Positions 33,261 to 45,500 of a stretch of DNA of 60,000 nt are shown here, piece after piece (the stretch's first letter is position 1; every line of letters starts with the position of its first letter). The notes under the pieces were generated by a model that was given only the letters and a program-made list of their open reading frames with translations, was not told where the DNA came from and ran no database searches. Location: assembly GCA_964035545.1 (NCBI GenBank), contig OZ037765.1, positions 31,883,504 through 31,943,503 of the forward strand. Direction: 5' to 3'. The stretch comes from Bugula neritina (Eukaryota; Bryozoa; Gymnolaemata; Cheilostomatida; Bugulidae). The position numbers were made by a program, and so were the translations under genes.

Positions 33261-36200
33261 ACATTGGTCGGAGGTTGTTGCTGAGTATATACAGGATGTG
33301 ATGTAAGACTAATGTAGAGCAGACGGCATGCTACGGGAGAATTAATCCGGGTTTTCAGCGGAGGCTACACCAGGGTATCAGTTCCAACTTATTGTCTTAT
33401 AACAAGCAATTCTAAAACAAACAGGACGCAACTATACTAATTCAATATTCTTATGTAACTGAAACAGTATGTAGAAATATCCTTGCTCGCCCACTATCAA
33501 CAGTCACAACGGATACACGGGATAATGCCATTCAGGTTCTGCTTATATTTTAGAGCAATTTTTCTGCATATGAAAAAAGTGGACGCCCAAAATTCTGAAC
33601 AAAAAGGAAAAGCTGCAATATTTCAAAATGGTGGATGGCTAATTACTCCACATAACACCTATGTACTTTTACAATTCAATGACTCAACGTCTCTAGGCAG
33701 TCAGACTTACTGGTGCTAGACACAGCAGATCTAAAGGTTAACCAGTCTTTTGGTGGGAGATCAAAAGCATAACTTAATTTTGACACAAGATGTTAATTTT
33801 CAGCTTCGATAATTACATGCATATCTATTATAACATTTGAAAATATGCATTCTAAAAATAAATCACCCTCTTGCTTTAAAATTGAAATGCTATGAGGGAA
33901 AAGCCTAATTTATTCAGAATTAAATTAATAAAAAAATTCTTCACAAAAGTACTAGAGCTTAGAATTCAAACTTTTTATGCTCATACTTCATTGATTTGAA
34001 TAAAAAAAAACTTTTAATGTTGCATGAAACTTAAGCCGCCAACAACAGGATATTTTAGCAATTGATAATCTAGGGTACCATGAGTTTTACACTTTGTTTT
34101 CAGAAAAAAAAACACACCACAGCTGAAATGCTGGTTCTCACAAACAACCTTAAATGCTATAAGTACTTTCCCAAAACCTCTCAATAGAGTTCCTCTTTAC
34201 CGGTAAGTCTAAACTAGCTAAAAAAATTATATAGCAGAAATTTTAGCAGCAAAGTTGATGTAAAAAAACTACATCACTAGGTTCAAACCAACTTATTTAT
34301 ACTTTATATTAATTATCTTAAAAAATATTAGGACTTGCTAGCACGGCAAATGTATAATTAAAACAGGATCAGATACTAAAATTGATGATTGTAAATGCAT
34401 TATAAAAATACTCCCAAGTATATGTTTAATCACCTTAAGCTATCAAATTTGTTGAATGTGTTAATTAACAATATAGTTAATGCGACAAAAAACTAAAAAC
34501 ATTAATTAAAAAGCATGATATTAATTATCATTTAACTTTACACTGACATTCTAAGTTGTAGAAGTAACTATAACAAAATTCAAAATTTTCAACCCTGGCC
34601 TTTCTATTATGATTAACCCCCCAATCATATCCAATGATGACCCTAATTGAAGTAATTACTATGTAATCATTCAGAAATTGTTTAAAGTCAACCTGCATGT
34701 AGGTGTTAAAAATGCATAAATTATAACAAAATAGAAGTAGTTCTGTTAAAAGGGTGGATTTAAAATAACTAAAAAAGATTAAGATGCGACAAATACTTCA
34801 TCAGTACAACTACCTCAGCTCATGGCTATTCAACGGCATCTTTCAATAGTTAATAACTAACAAGAGTAAAGATACAAACATTAAGTTTATATATCACTAA
34901 ATTACTATAAATCTATTAGGTTGCACTTTACTTTAATCAAATGTAATAAAATTTGATTGAAATTTTAATAAAGCGCTTCACTAAAATTATGTTTATAGTG
35001 AAATTTATCTATTAAGCCATCGTGATGGTCATTATGATTATTAGTAATGGCCTTAATATTGCGGTAAAGACTAAGAGCCATTTCCTGCTAGCTAGTGAGA
35101 ATAAGAATAAATATATCTATTTTAACTTTGGTTCACACAATAGCTGGGATAGCTACAAACATGGTGAATTGAATAGTAGTGGTGGAACAGTGATAAACAC
35201 AATGAAGATGAGGATAAATTCATATTGTCTACACTGATAGTTATAAGCTATAAGTATAACTAGTACTATTACTATTGCCTATTAGTCTATACTAATATGA
35301 ATGTGAATAAGGCAGTAGGCACACAGTCACGGTGTACTTAATTTTACAGTTGATTTCATGCAGGTAATTATAGCTATAGCAATTTAAAATTGTCGGTTTA
35401 GTTGCAACAAAAGTTAAGATTAAAAGTTTTATACTCTTTTATTTGGCTGTATATTAATGTATGTTTCATTATCGCAGGAACTAACTGTTAGACTTAAACT
35501 TGAAGTTACACCAACAGTAAAAAATGAATGTCAATGTGATACTGGTACTCATTACTGTTAGACTTACTCTTAGCCACTTAGAGTTAGTGTTCAACAGTGA
35601 GACTGAGTTACTCATACTCATACTCTTACAGTTACTAGTAGTATTAGTATTACTAATACTATTAGTATTAGTGATAACGTGTATAACAATAATTCATATT
35701 ATTTATATTACAATTTTAAATTTTAATACAGCTATTTATACTTTATATAATTAATATCATCACTACAGTGACTACTAGTACTAGTAGTAGTGCTACTACG
35801 TGTACACCCATACGTTTTAATGATAATCATAATGCCAAATAAATTCAATGACAATAATAAATAAATAATATTAATCATAATGATAATGACAATGTTACAG
35901 TTACACTTGTGACTTACTGTACCTCAGCGACTAACTTAAACTAACACTCAACAGTAACACTAACTCTAACTGTAACTCGAATACAATGAACTTGAACTTT
36001 GAAGTAACAATGTGAATGTCAATCAGTCAATCTCAATCAGTGAAATGAAATGTCCGCGAGTAACGAGCTAACTCAACCAGTGAACCACTGTCAGTGTCAA
36101 GAGAAGTTACTGTTAGACTTAGGTTAGTGTAAGTGTTACACTGACACTCCCATTGACACACATACTCATACTGATACTCACCCTCAGTCCCGCTTTGACT

Positions 36201-37836
36201 TTTCAGTTTAATCACTCCAAGACTGAGAGTGAGACTGGGTGACTCTCCCAGTCACAGTTAAACTGTTCGTATAAAACTAAAAGTAAAAGTTCATGTTATT
36301 GTTAAGCCTTAACGCAGTTAAGTGTTAACAGTTAACTTTTAGTTTTAGCCTAAGAATAACTATAAGATTCAATTTAAATTAAATAATTAAATATATAATT
36401 ACTAGAAAGTCTACTGCCTGGCGAAGAGTGAATTGTTGAAAATAATAGTAATACTTCTATCAATATTATTTGTGTTAGTTAAAGCAGCAAGATAGACGGT
36501 GAAAGTTAATCTGATAATTCAGACCCTGTTGTCTGGCTGATCTAGTATAAATATTATACCAATACAAAACTCATTGTGATTGACTATACCAAAAATGAGA
36601 TTGAAGATCATCAGGGAGTGCATAATTGGTTGGCGTTCGTAACATTGTCCAATAGAAACACTCAAGAATATAGCCGCGAAGCAAATTAATTATTGGTACG
36701 ACATGCTTTCTTTGAGGCGATACCACGTGCTACAGATAGAGACCCAATCATGTTAGCAACATGACGCTAGTTCTCTATCAGACTCAGTATTTATATAATA
36801 GAATATTATTCTTAAGATGCGGTGTCGTTATAATTTGATTTGCTCTGTAAGTATGTTGGTTTTATACTGAAATATTAATTATAATAGAGACTTTGATTAA
36901 ATTTGATAACCATAATAGCTTTACTTATTGTTACTACTTTAACTGTTTAAGTTTATTAGCATGAGAGCAAGAGTAAGTAATACTAATACTAATAGTAATA
37001 GTAATACTAATAGTAATAGTAATACTAAGTCTGATAGTAATAGTAAAACTAATAGTAATACTTATACTTATCAAGTTATAATATTAATACAATTGTAATT
37101 TATAGTAATACCAATACTAATAGTAATAGTGATACTTTAGCTAAAGACTAGCAGCAATAGTTTCACTCATAGTCATACTCATAGTCTTGCAGTCAATGTT
37201 AACGCTATTCTTATACTTTTGACTTTATGTTTATGGTTATTGTCATGGTGATTTAAAATTTATCCGTTATTAATAGTAATTTTAATTTATACAAATAGGA
37301 AATACGTTAAAAAGTACAAAAAATGTAGTAATACTAATACGACTTACCTATAATACTGATTTACGTTTAGTAATATCAAAGAATATCTGCTCTGCAGAAA
37401 CTGAAATCTAACTGATACAAAAATCAACATTGTGATAAGACAGTGGAACACGTCGATTATTAAGATGCAAGAGAACAATTGTGCTTATATTCATTTTTGC
37501 TGTGCATTACATGCATTGTTTGTTGTCAAAGACTTCAGGTTGTCTTGGGAATAATAGAGAAGTTATTTGAACATTTGCTAAAGGGAACTCGAGTTAGAAA
37601 TTATACAAAAAACTTTATCTAACATTTTATACAAGAAGGTGTGATAAGGAGTTTTTAAATACTTGAAAATGCTCCAGTCACTTTCACATTTGGCGCCAAA
37701 AATATCATCCATTTTTAAAGTCACAAAATCTAAAATTTATTTAAAAGACATGTTTACGAACACATTATTTTTATCAATGTTATATATATAATTAATAAAA
37801 TGGCATTTTCAATTATATTTACAGAGTTGAGAGTTC
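33261..37836. other. Gene-free region between divergent genes
   Basis: AT-rich region separating the TRPC4AP start (-) from the 486-aa gene (+). Both promoters should be here but are not recognisable. 35240-37400 is cryptically simple sequence made of shuffled 6-mers such as AGTAAT, ACTAAT and ACTCAT on both strands. A 3' splice acceptor (TTATATTTACAG) ends at about 37824, implying an upstream non-coding exon of the + gene whose position I cannot fix. Confidence 0.6.
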
Positions 37837-39297
37837 ATGGAGTATGACATAATTAAGGATTTACAGCAATATGACATTGAACTTTCCGATCAGGAGTTGC
37901 ATGCTCAACGTTTACCTGATGGTGACTCATTGACTAGCTGGCAAACCCCTCTATCAGTTCAGAAACCTACAGTGACTAAGAAAAAGAAGAGTAAACGCAG
38001 TGACTACCAATTATGGAATGATAACCGTCGACACACTTGCACCTACTCAGATGGTGTGTGGGATGACAGCATTGAGAAATACTCGTACAAATACATCCCT
38101 AATAACGGCTGCTACAGGCAACTAAAAGCACAACTATCCATATCTACTAAACAAAACGTATCACAAAAAAGACCAGTTAGTCCTTCTGGTGGAGGCACTA
38201 CTTCTGGAATAGTTTATGGCGCCGAGTATCGACGTCTGCAAAGAGAGATATCTATGGACTTGCAGAAGGAGTTCCGGAGCCTTCTGGAGAGCAACAAGAA
38301 GTACTTCCGGTTATTGAATGAGTCACCCTCAGCAGTAGTTGATTACTTAGAAGATGAGGAAGATTACAAAGACAAGATGGCAGCTTCTATCACTAAACCT
38401 ACCACTGTCGGTACTTTTGGTGGTTCTAGTAATCCGCTACCAACTGTTCAGCCTAGTAACAAGTCTCGCAGTACTCTACCAACCTACCAGGAAACACCCA
38501 GTGTTCTTCCAGTTGTACAGTCCAATGCCCTTTTGCCAAATCCAAACCCAATTCTTCCAAATATACAAACCAGTTCAACACTACCTCCAGTTCAGTCAGT
38601 CTTGACTCTGGCTCAAGCACGTACTCGACCATTAGAAATACAATCGGCTTTGGCAGCTTCAACCAACTTAGAAGATTTAATTATTAAGAAACGATGTAGT
38701 ACTAACTTGGAACAAATAACCTCAGATTTTATTGAAACTCATGGGGGCCATGATCCGCTGCCCATTAGATATGAAAAACTATCCTATAAACACTCTATAC
38801 TTCCGTCAACCAGTAGAATTTATGTGAACACAGATGATGTTGAAGATTTGGCCAATAAAACATTCAGCAATCGAAAAGAAGAAAAAAACATCGAGAAAAA
38901 ATTCAAACAGCTAAAGCCAATTGAAAAAGTAAACCCATCGTTACGCGAAGTCTTTGATAACTCCAAGGCTATGATAGAGATGATGAAATTGAACTCAAGC
39001 TACAATACTGACGTCACTATAGGTTTGTCAAGAGTGGCGAATAGTAAACTAAGTAGTAGTAACTTGGTGGCTACAGATTCCTTGATGGTATCAAAACCTA
39101 AAGTAATGAGTAAAAACCCTTTTGGAACAACTGCCACTACTCAGAACACAGGCTACAAAGTGACAAAGTTAGGGGAGGCGAGACCAAAACTCCCAGTATT
39201 ACAAACTATTGATGAACAGCTGAAGAACACGTATCAGTCGCTACTTCCTTCTGTATCAGGAAAGAGAATCACAAGTAAACTCGGCTCTTTACGATAG
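37837..39297 (+). CDS. Unrecognised 486-aa protein, single coding exon
   Basis: I do not recognise this family. The start is firm: an in-frame TGA lies 7-9 bases upstream, just after a splice acceptor, so the whole CDS sits in one exon behind a non-coding leader exon. The N-terminal 100 residues are the most protein-like: acidic start, a KKKKSKR basic patch (about 49-54), and an aromatic segment rich in W, Y and C (DYQLWNDNRRHTC to YKYIPNNGCYRQ). A charged helix follows (about 125-175). Residues about 200-260 are Pro/Ser-rich with five imperfect LPxxQ units. The C-terminus is Lys/Ser-rich and basic, ending SKLGSLR. No signal peptide or membrane segment is visible. It is probably an intracellular, largely disordered protein. 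Poly(A) signals are at 39399 and 39405. Confidence 0.78.
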   Translation: MEYDIIKDLQQYDIELSDQELHAQRLPDGDSLTSWQTPLSVQKPTVTKKKKSKRSDYQLWNDNRRHTCTYSDGVWDDSIEKYSYKYIPNNGCYRQLKAQLSISTKQNVSQKRPVSPSGGGTTSGIVYGAEYRRLQREISMDLQKEFRSLLESNKKYFRLLNESPSAVVDYLEDEEDYKDKMAASITKPTTVGTFGGSSNPLPTVQPSNKSRSTLPTYQETPSVLPVVQSNALLPNPNPILPNIQTSSTLPPVQSVLTLAQARTRPLEIQSALAASTNLEDLIIKKRCSTNLEQITSDFIETHGGHDPLPIRYEKLSYKHSILPSTSRIYVNTDDVEDLANKTFSNRKEEKNIEKKFKQLKPIEKVNPSLREVFDNSKAMIEMMKLNSSYNTDVTIGLSRVANSKLSSSNLVATDSLMVSKPKVMSKNPFGTTATTQNTGYKVTKLGEARPKLPVLQTIDEQLKNTYQSLLPSVSGKRITSKLGSLR

Positions 39298-39398
39298 TAA
39301 CTGTCTGCCATTACGAACATCATTACCTCTCTAGTCACCATACCACATTCACTAACTTCTACTTTCATGTACAATTGACATATGAATTCATTGTCATA

Positions 39399-39420
39399 AA
39401 TAAAAATAAATACGTTTATT
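39399..39420. terminator. Opposed poly(A) signals of convergent genes
   Basis: AATAAA on the + strand at 39399-39404 and 39405-39410 serves the 486-aa gene. AATAAA on the minus strand (39415-39420) serves TSC1, about 130 bp past its stop. The two sets lie within 22 bp, so the two mRNAs should overlap at their 3' ends. Confidence 0.75.
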
Positions 39421-39548
39421 TTGCAAAAATCAATAATATTGAATACTACCTGTAGCAGCCATCAAAATAATTATAACATAGAAATTGAGTATAACTTAGA
39501 AAAAGAGCATGGATATGATCCCATACAATGCAGTTCATCTTTACTAAG

Positions 39549-42500
39549 TCAAGGGCTAGTAGTACTTTTAGCATCTGTATTGCTCAGGGCTGTGTCTGTA
39601 GTCACTGCTGTAGCTGACTTTGCATTGCAACCAGAGCCTGTGGTATCAGACTTCGGGTGGTGTGAGCTGCTGTAGCTACTGCTCGGCTTCTCATGAGTTG
39701 GTGTATTCAGTCTACCAATTTCATCATACAGAGAGAAAATCTGCATCTCTAGAGTTTGCAGTGCCGACTGAGCCATTATATATTTATCCTCCACTGCCTG
39801 CAAATATACACACACCAAGTGGTGAATCGGTTTGAGTCTGTCTACCAGGAAATGATCTGTTTTCATTGGCTCGTTTGAATTTTATTTTACTCAATAAAAA
39901 TAATGGAGAGATGCAATAGGGCAAGTTGAGCCTTCAGGTTGCTAGTGCTGGCTTAAAGTTAAAGTTTCATTTTACAGGGTGTCTAAAAAATAAATGAATG
40001 AATAAAATAGATCAATTATTTTTATCATTAGGTAAAATAATAAATTTGAAAGTTGTGTGACTTGGTTAATGGAAATGAAAATATCATCCAAATAATATGT
40101 CAACTTGTTATTAGCCTGGAAGGTGTATATTATGTTTGCTGTGGTGATGAGAATTGTAAATATTATTTGTTTTATTGGTTCCAATATTAATATCTGTCAA
40201 AATCATAGCTGCTACAGGCTATCTGCATTATATTAATATTGGACAAGCGTTCAGCCACAGTTTTGAAAAGACAAAGTGGCTACTTTCGAATCTGTTGCAA
40301 CTCGCTGTCAATAGTCACACAGTCAGACAGCCAAGTCATTAGACTCTAAGGAAAACACTAAGACAACCTGTTCAATCCAAAAATCAATAGCTCAACAGCA
40401 GGTATATTAAGTCTCATAAGGCAGCATGCACAATTAGCTATAGCAGCACTGCATCAACAGTTATACTATGCAAACAATAGTTTCTGCACCAACCAAATAG
40501 TGTTCCCAAAACAAACATCAACTTTTGTAAGAAACTTATATTATAAATACTACAGGTTGATAACACAATACACCAGTTAAAACACAATAATAGAGTGCAA
40601 ATTATATAACATGTTGAATAGATCAAAGTGTAAGAGTCAGTACAAACCTAATAACCATTCATTTCACTTTCATCTAACTTTTGAAATTAATTAGAGCATA
40701 ATCTTACTAAACCGAAATTAATTAGCAGTAGAAGTAAATGAGGTGTGATAAAACAGTGCTTCCTCACAATACAAATCATTGGCCTGGATGACTTTTGCTG
40801 CTGTAACCGGTTTACCTGTCTAACTGATACAGGTCTAAGGGTAGGGCCACATTAGACTGCTAGCTAAAATTCTGCACAAACGTAAATTTGACTGTTTTCT
40901 GCGGATTTCATGCAGTTAAAATGTTAAACTGCCAGTGCAGAAAGTTTCTGCAAAAGTAATCTAACTGATTGATCACTACATATACAGCCCACTTCCTGTG
41001 TTTTTACATGTTAGAAATTTGGTTTTTTCACTTTTGCATCAGTATAATGGCCTGTTCAGACTACAGCAAAAAATGACGAGTTACATGCATGCAGAGGCCT
41101 GTCTAATGTGGCCCACTGAACTGATGATAGATCCTAACAAGATATGACCTAATCAAGAGCTGGATATAGTGTGTTGTGTAGCAAATGATCAAATTATAAG
41201 GTACAAGCTGCCTGTGGTAACATGAAAAAAGCGTATGGCTAGCTGTGAATTTCATAGTCTGTGACCCTACCTCATGAACTAAATGTAGCCTGTGAGCTAA
41301 ATTTTCAGAGAGTAGTACTGACTGTACTTAAGCTTGTGACTACTTGCTAACCTAACCTCTGCTCTTTAACATCGGAGGTAAAAAATCTCCATCGGACTAA
41401 AAGGATGGACAATGAAGACCAACTGTCAGCAAGTACGACAGAGTATGAGGTAGATAGTTCAGAGAAGTTGAAAGCAACTGGCAGTCACTATGATTAGCTG
41501 TATAATGCTAGCCTCGTAGGTTTAGCACAGCCAACTTCTACTGCTGCTGTTCATAGATGCACTTCTCAAAAATTTGTAAATGGATCATTTTACTTAATTT
41601 AGTACACACTGGAAGTCTCCAGTTTTTAGCTATTTTTTTAAAATTTAGCTGCTAATGAACATGGGTTTTTGCCAAAAACTAGTAAAATATTAATATATAC
41701 ACCTAAACAATCAAGGTTCTTTTTACTTTTGCTTGATTTTCCATGTTTTTTCCGAATTATTCAGCTACGTTTGATGGTGGACTGTTGCGAAAACCAGTAA
41801 CGGTCTGCAATCCAAATTAGCTAAATAAATAGGAAAAAACATGGAAAATCATGCAAAATTAAGAAAAACCTTGCAATTATTTAGGTGTATTAAGTGATAT
41901 TTTACTAGTTCATTAGCAGCTAAATTGTGAAAAATAGCTAAAAACTGGAGATTTCCAGTGTGTACTAAATTAAGTAAAATGACCTAAATTCTTTTCAGCT
42001 AATTGAAAACTATTTTCTGCAAAATAATGCCTTCATCTTTAGATTGACGGAAACTAGCAACTTGAGCATTACGTCTTGGTCATGCTGCCTAGATAGCCGT
42101 GGGCTAAAATTACTAGCCACTAGAACCATTGACTGTCACCTGAATTTGCTTTGCTGTCAAAAAAGTAACTTTAAGCCATGACTCATATTATTTTCTCATT
42201 ATTATTGTTCAAACACTAACATACTTTTACTTAGCTGAATAGCTCATCACCAGTCTTATGGACACTTTTCACCATAGCAGTTGTTACACTAGTTGGGAAG
42301 TACTACTCCACTTAGAGATTCTATGGCTGAGATTAACGATATCTTTCAAACAAAATTTGCAAGTTAATGACAAAATTTCAATAATTACAATTGTGTAGTA
42401 TTTATTTGGCATCTGAGAGTAACAGGTAAACAAAGATAAATCTCAAGTGGCCTTTACCTAGCATCAATTACTCACTTGGCTAAACTTGTACCAATATGAA

Positions 42501-45500
42501 AGGTATTAGAGTGTGCAGCCTAATATGCTACGTAGCTACATGTACTGTGTGGAAGGGCAGTTCAGTTAATGTATTCAGTACCCAAGAGAAGGAGTACACC
42601 CTCTTTGTTACCTGCTACAAGGTCTTGGTATGCGGTACTGCTTTATGACCTCATGTTGATAAAATCAATACCCCGGTATAACAATTTTATCACAGTCACA
42701 ATATAAATGGTCACGCATGATATTAATAGGTGCAACTGAACTTGCTAGGCTGGAGTATGTTGCACACAAACTCCTATTTATAATCTACCTAAGAATACAT
42801 AGTATAAATTTACATTATGTAGAGCACAGTATAGCACTTTACTCTAACTGCCAAACGAAAATAGTTACTTAGGTTTTCAAAAGTAAATAACCTAATTTAT
42901 GAAATACCTTGAATTTTTATACGGAGTTGTTCACACTTGCAAATTTTAAAGCATGTTGCAGAAACAGAAATAGACCACATTTTTTCTGATGCATTGAGCA
43001 TTTCCGCAATTAAAAAGCCGACAGTTTACACCTTTTGTGCCATTTTCTATAAATGTAGAAAATTTTTCATCATTTCATAATTTTGAACAAAATAATTTGT
43101 GTAAAATCATCCTCAGCCTGTGAAACTTCCTAATTATAGCCCAAGTTACTACCCGACAAAGTGTACACTAACCTGCAGTTTACACTTGTGCTCTCCCCTC
43201 AGGCACTGCATCTCTCTCTGCTGTTCAAATATTATTTTCTCCTAAACAGAATATAACTTACACTCTAAGTGAATAGAAGATATATCCCAAACAAATCATA
43301 TAAACAGCAAATTAAAATTAAATAGCTTTTCATTTACAGCACTGATATCATAAACAGTGAAATGTTTTCTCATTACTTAGAAAGAATCTGAAAAGCATTT
43401 AATTCTACTTGTTGACTGTGACAGCATAAGAATGAGTGTTGAAATAAAGAAAATCTGTGTATTGTACACTTGGAGACAAAATCAAACATCATTTATGTTC
43501 TCAGATTCAGATAACAGGCCAAAAGTTTGATGACAGAAAAGATTATGAGTATTCATAGCATTCATTGCATTACCTTATCCTTCAGCTTGCTATTCAAAAC
43601 CTCAACTGTGCTTTGCTTTACATGGCATTCTTCTGTAAGTTTCTGAATAGTTTCTTTCAGTTCTGCGAACATCAAAGAAATAAAACACGAGATTAGACTC
43701 AGAGACCCACAGCCACAGACAAATAATTTGCTGGCTTTCAGGAAAATGCTGCCAACTTACTAGCAATGTCGCTGAGATAGTCAGACTCCTCTGCAGAGTT
43801 GGCAGCAATCAAATGGTTGTCGTATTTCTGAGAGGAAAGTTTCTCTTCATATTTTATCTGAATCTCACCCATCATCAGCAACTCTTTCTTCATCCTTGAC
43901 ACCTGGTGTATTCCGGAACATGTATTCAAACTGCAACAGAGCTTGTATCTACTCTGACTCACATATACTCTGACTAACACATACTCTGACTAACATATAC
44001 TCTGACTAACACACTCTGACTAACATATACTCTGACTAACATACACTCTGACTAACATACACTCTGACTAACACACTCTGACTAACATATACTCTGACTA
44101 ACACACACTCTGACTAACACACACTCTGACTAACATATACTCTGACTAACACACACTCTGACTAACACACACTCTGACTAACATACACTCTGACTAACAC
44201 ATACTCTGACTAACATATACTCTGACTAACACATACTCTGACTAACACACACTCTGACTAACACATACTCTGACTAGCATACTCTGACTAACACACACTC
44301 TGACTAACACATACTCTGACTAGCATACTCTGACTCACACACTCTGACTAACATATACTCTGACTAACACATACTCTGACTAACACATACTCTGACTCAC
44401 ACACACTCTGACTAACATATACTCTGACTAACATATACTCTGACTAGCACACACTCTGACTAACACATACTCTGACTAACACACACTCTGACTAACATAC
44501 ACTCTGACTAACACATACTCTGACTAACATATACTCTGACTAACACACACTCTGACTAACACACACTCTGACTAACACATACTCTGACTAACATATACTC
44601 TGACTAACATACACTCTGACTAACACACACTCTGACCAACATACTCTGACTAACACATACTCTGACTAACATATACTCTGACTAACACATACTCTGACTA
44701 GCATACTCTGACTAACACATACTCTGACTAACACATACTCTGACTAACACACACTCTGACTCACACATACTGTGACTAACACACTCTGACTAACACACTC
44801 TGACTAACACGTACTCTGACTAGCACACACTCTGACTAACACTTAACCCTACTGATAACTGACAAACATTTTTCAATAGAAGAATGCTTTCATCAAGATG
44901 CTACAAACTACCTCACCTCGCCTTCGTAACGCTTATATTGGCATATTTCAGCAGCAGCCACTTGAAGATCTTGCTCCAGTAACTCAATCTTCCCTATAGA
45001 TTTTGCCAGCTCCTGAAATATAGTATAATTAGCTTTCTTCAAGATGACTGTCAAGTAGAGAGACAATAAAAAACTAGAATTTATCATATGAGCAAGCAAG
45101 CAAGCAAGAAATCCCCAGGTTTTAGAATTGAAACTTTCAGAAAAAAAACAATATGTTAAAATAGTATAAAACAATAATATACGTCAGCAATACATACGAA
45201 ATACTGATAACGAAAACGCAGAAGAAGGTTTTTCTGCAATTTAAAATTTCATGTTACTTCTAGCAATCACTGGGTAGCACTAATTTATTCAAACATTATG
45301 TTTCAGAGGCTCCAACTAAAATTCATACAACATAATAAAAAAGAGCTTAGGCTGTTGATGACGCTCCATTGCTGATTATTCACAATAAGCATCATAGAGT
45401 GAGAACTTACCTCCTGCTTTTGAGTAAACTGCTCAGTAGTGGCAGTAAATTCTCTTTTCAATTCCTCGTTTTTATATTCCAGCCTCTCTTTCATCTTGGT

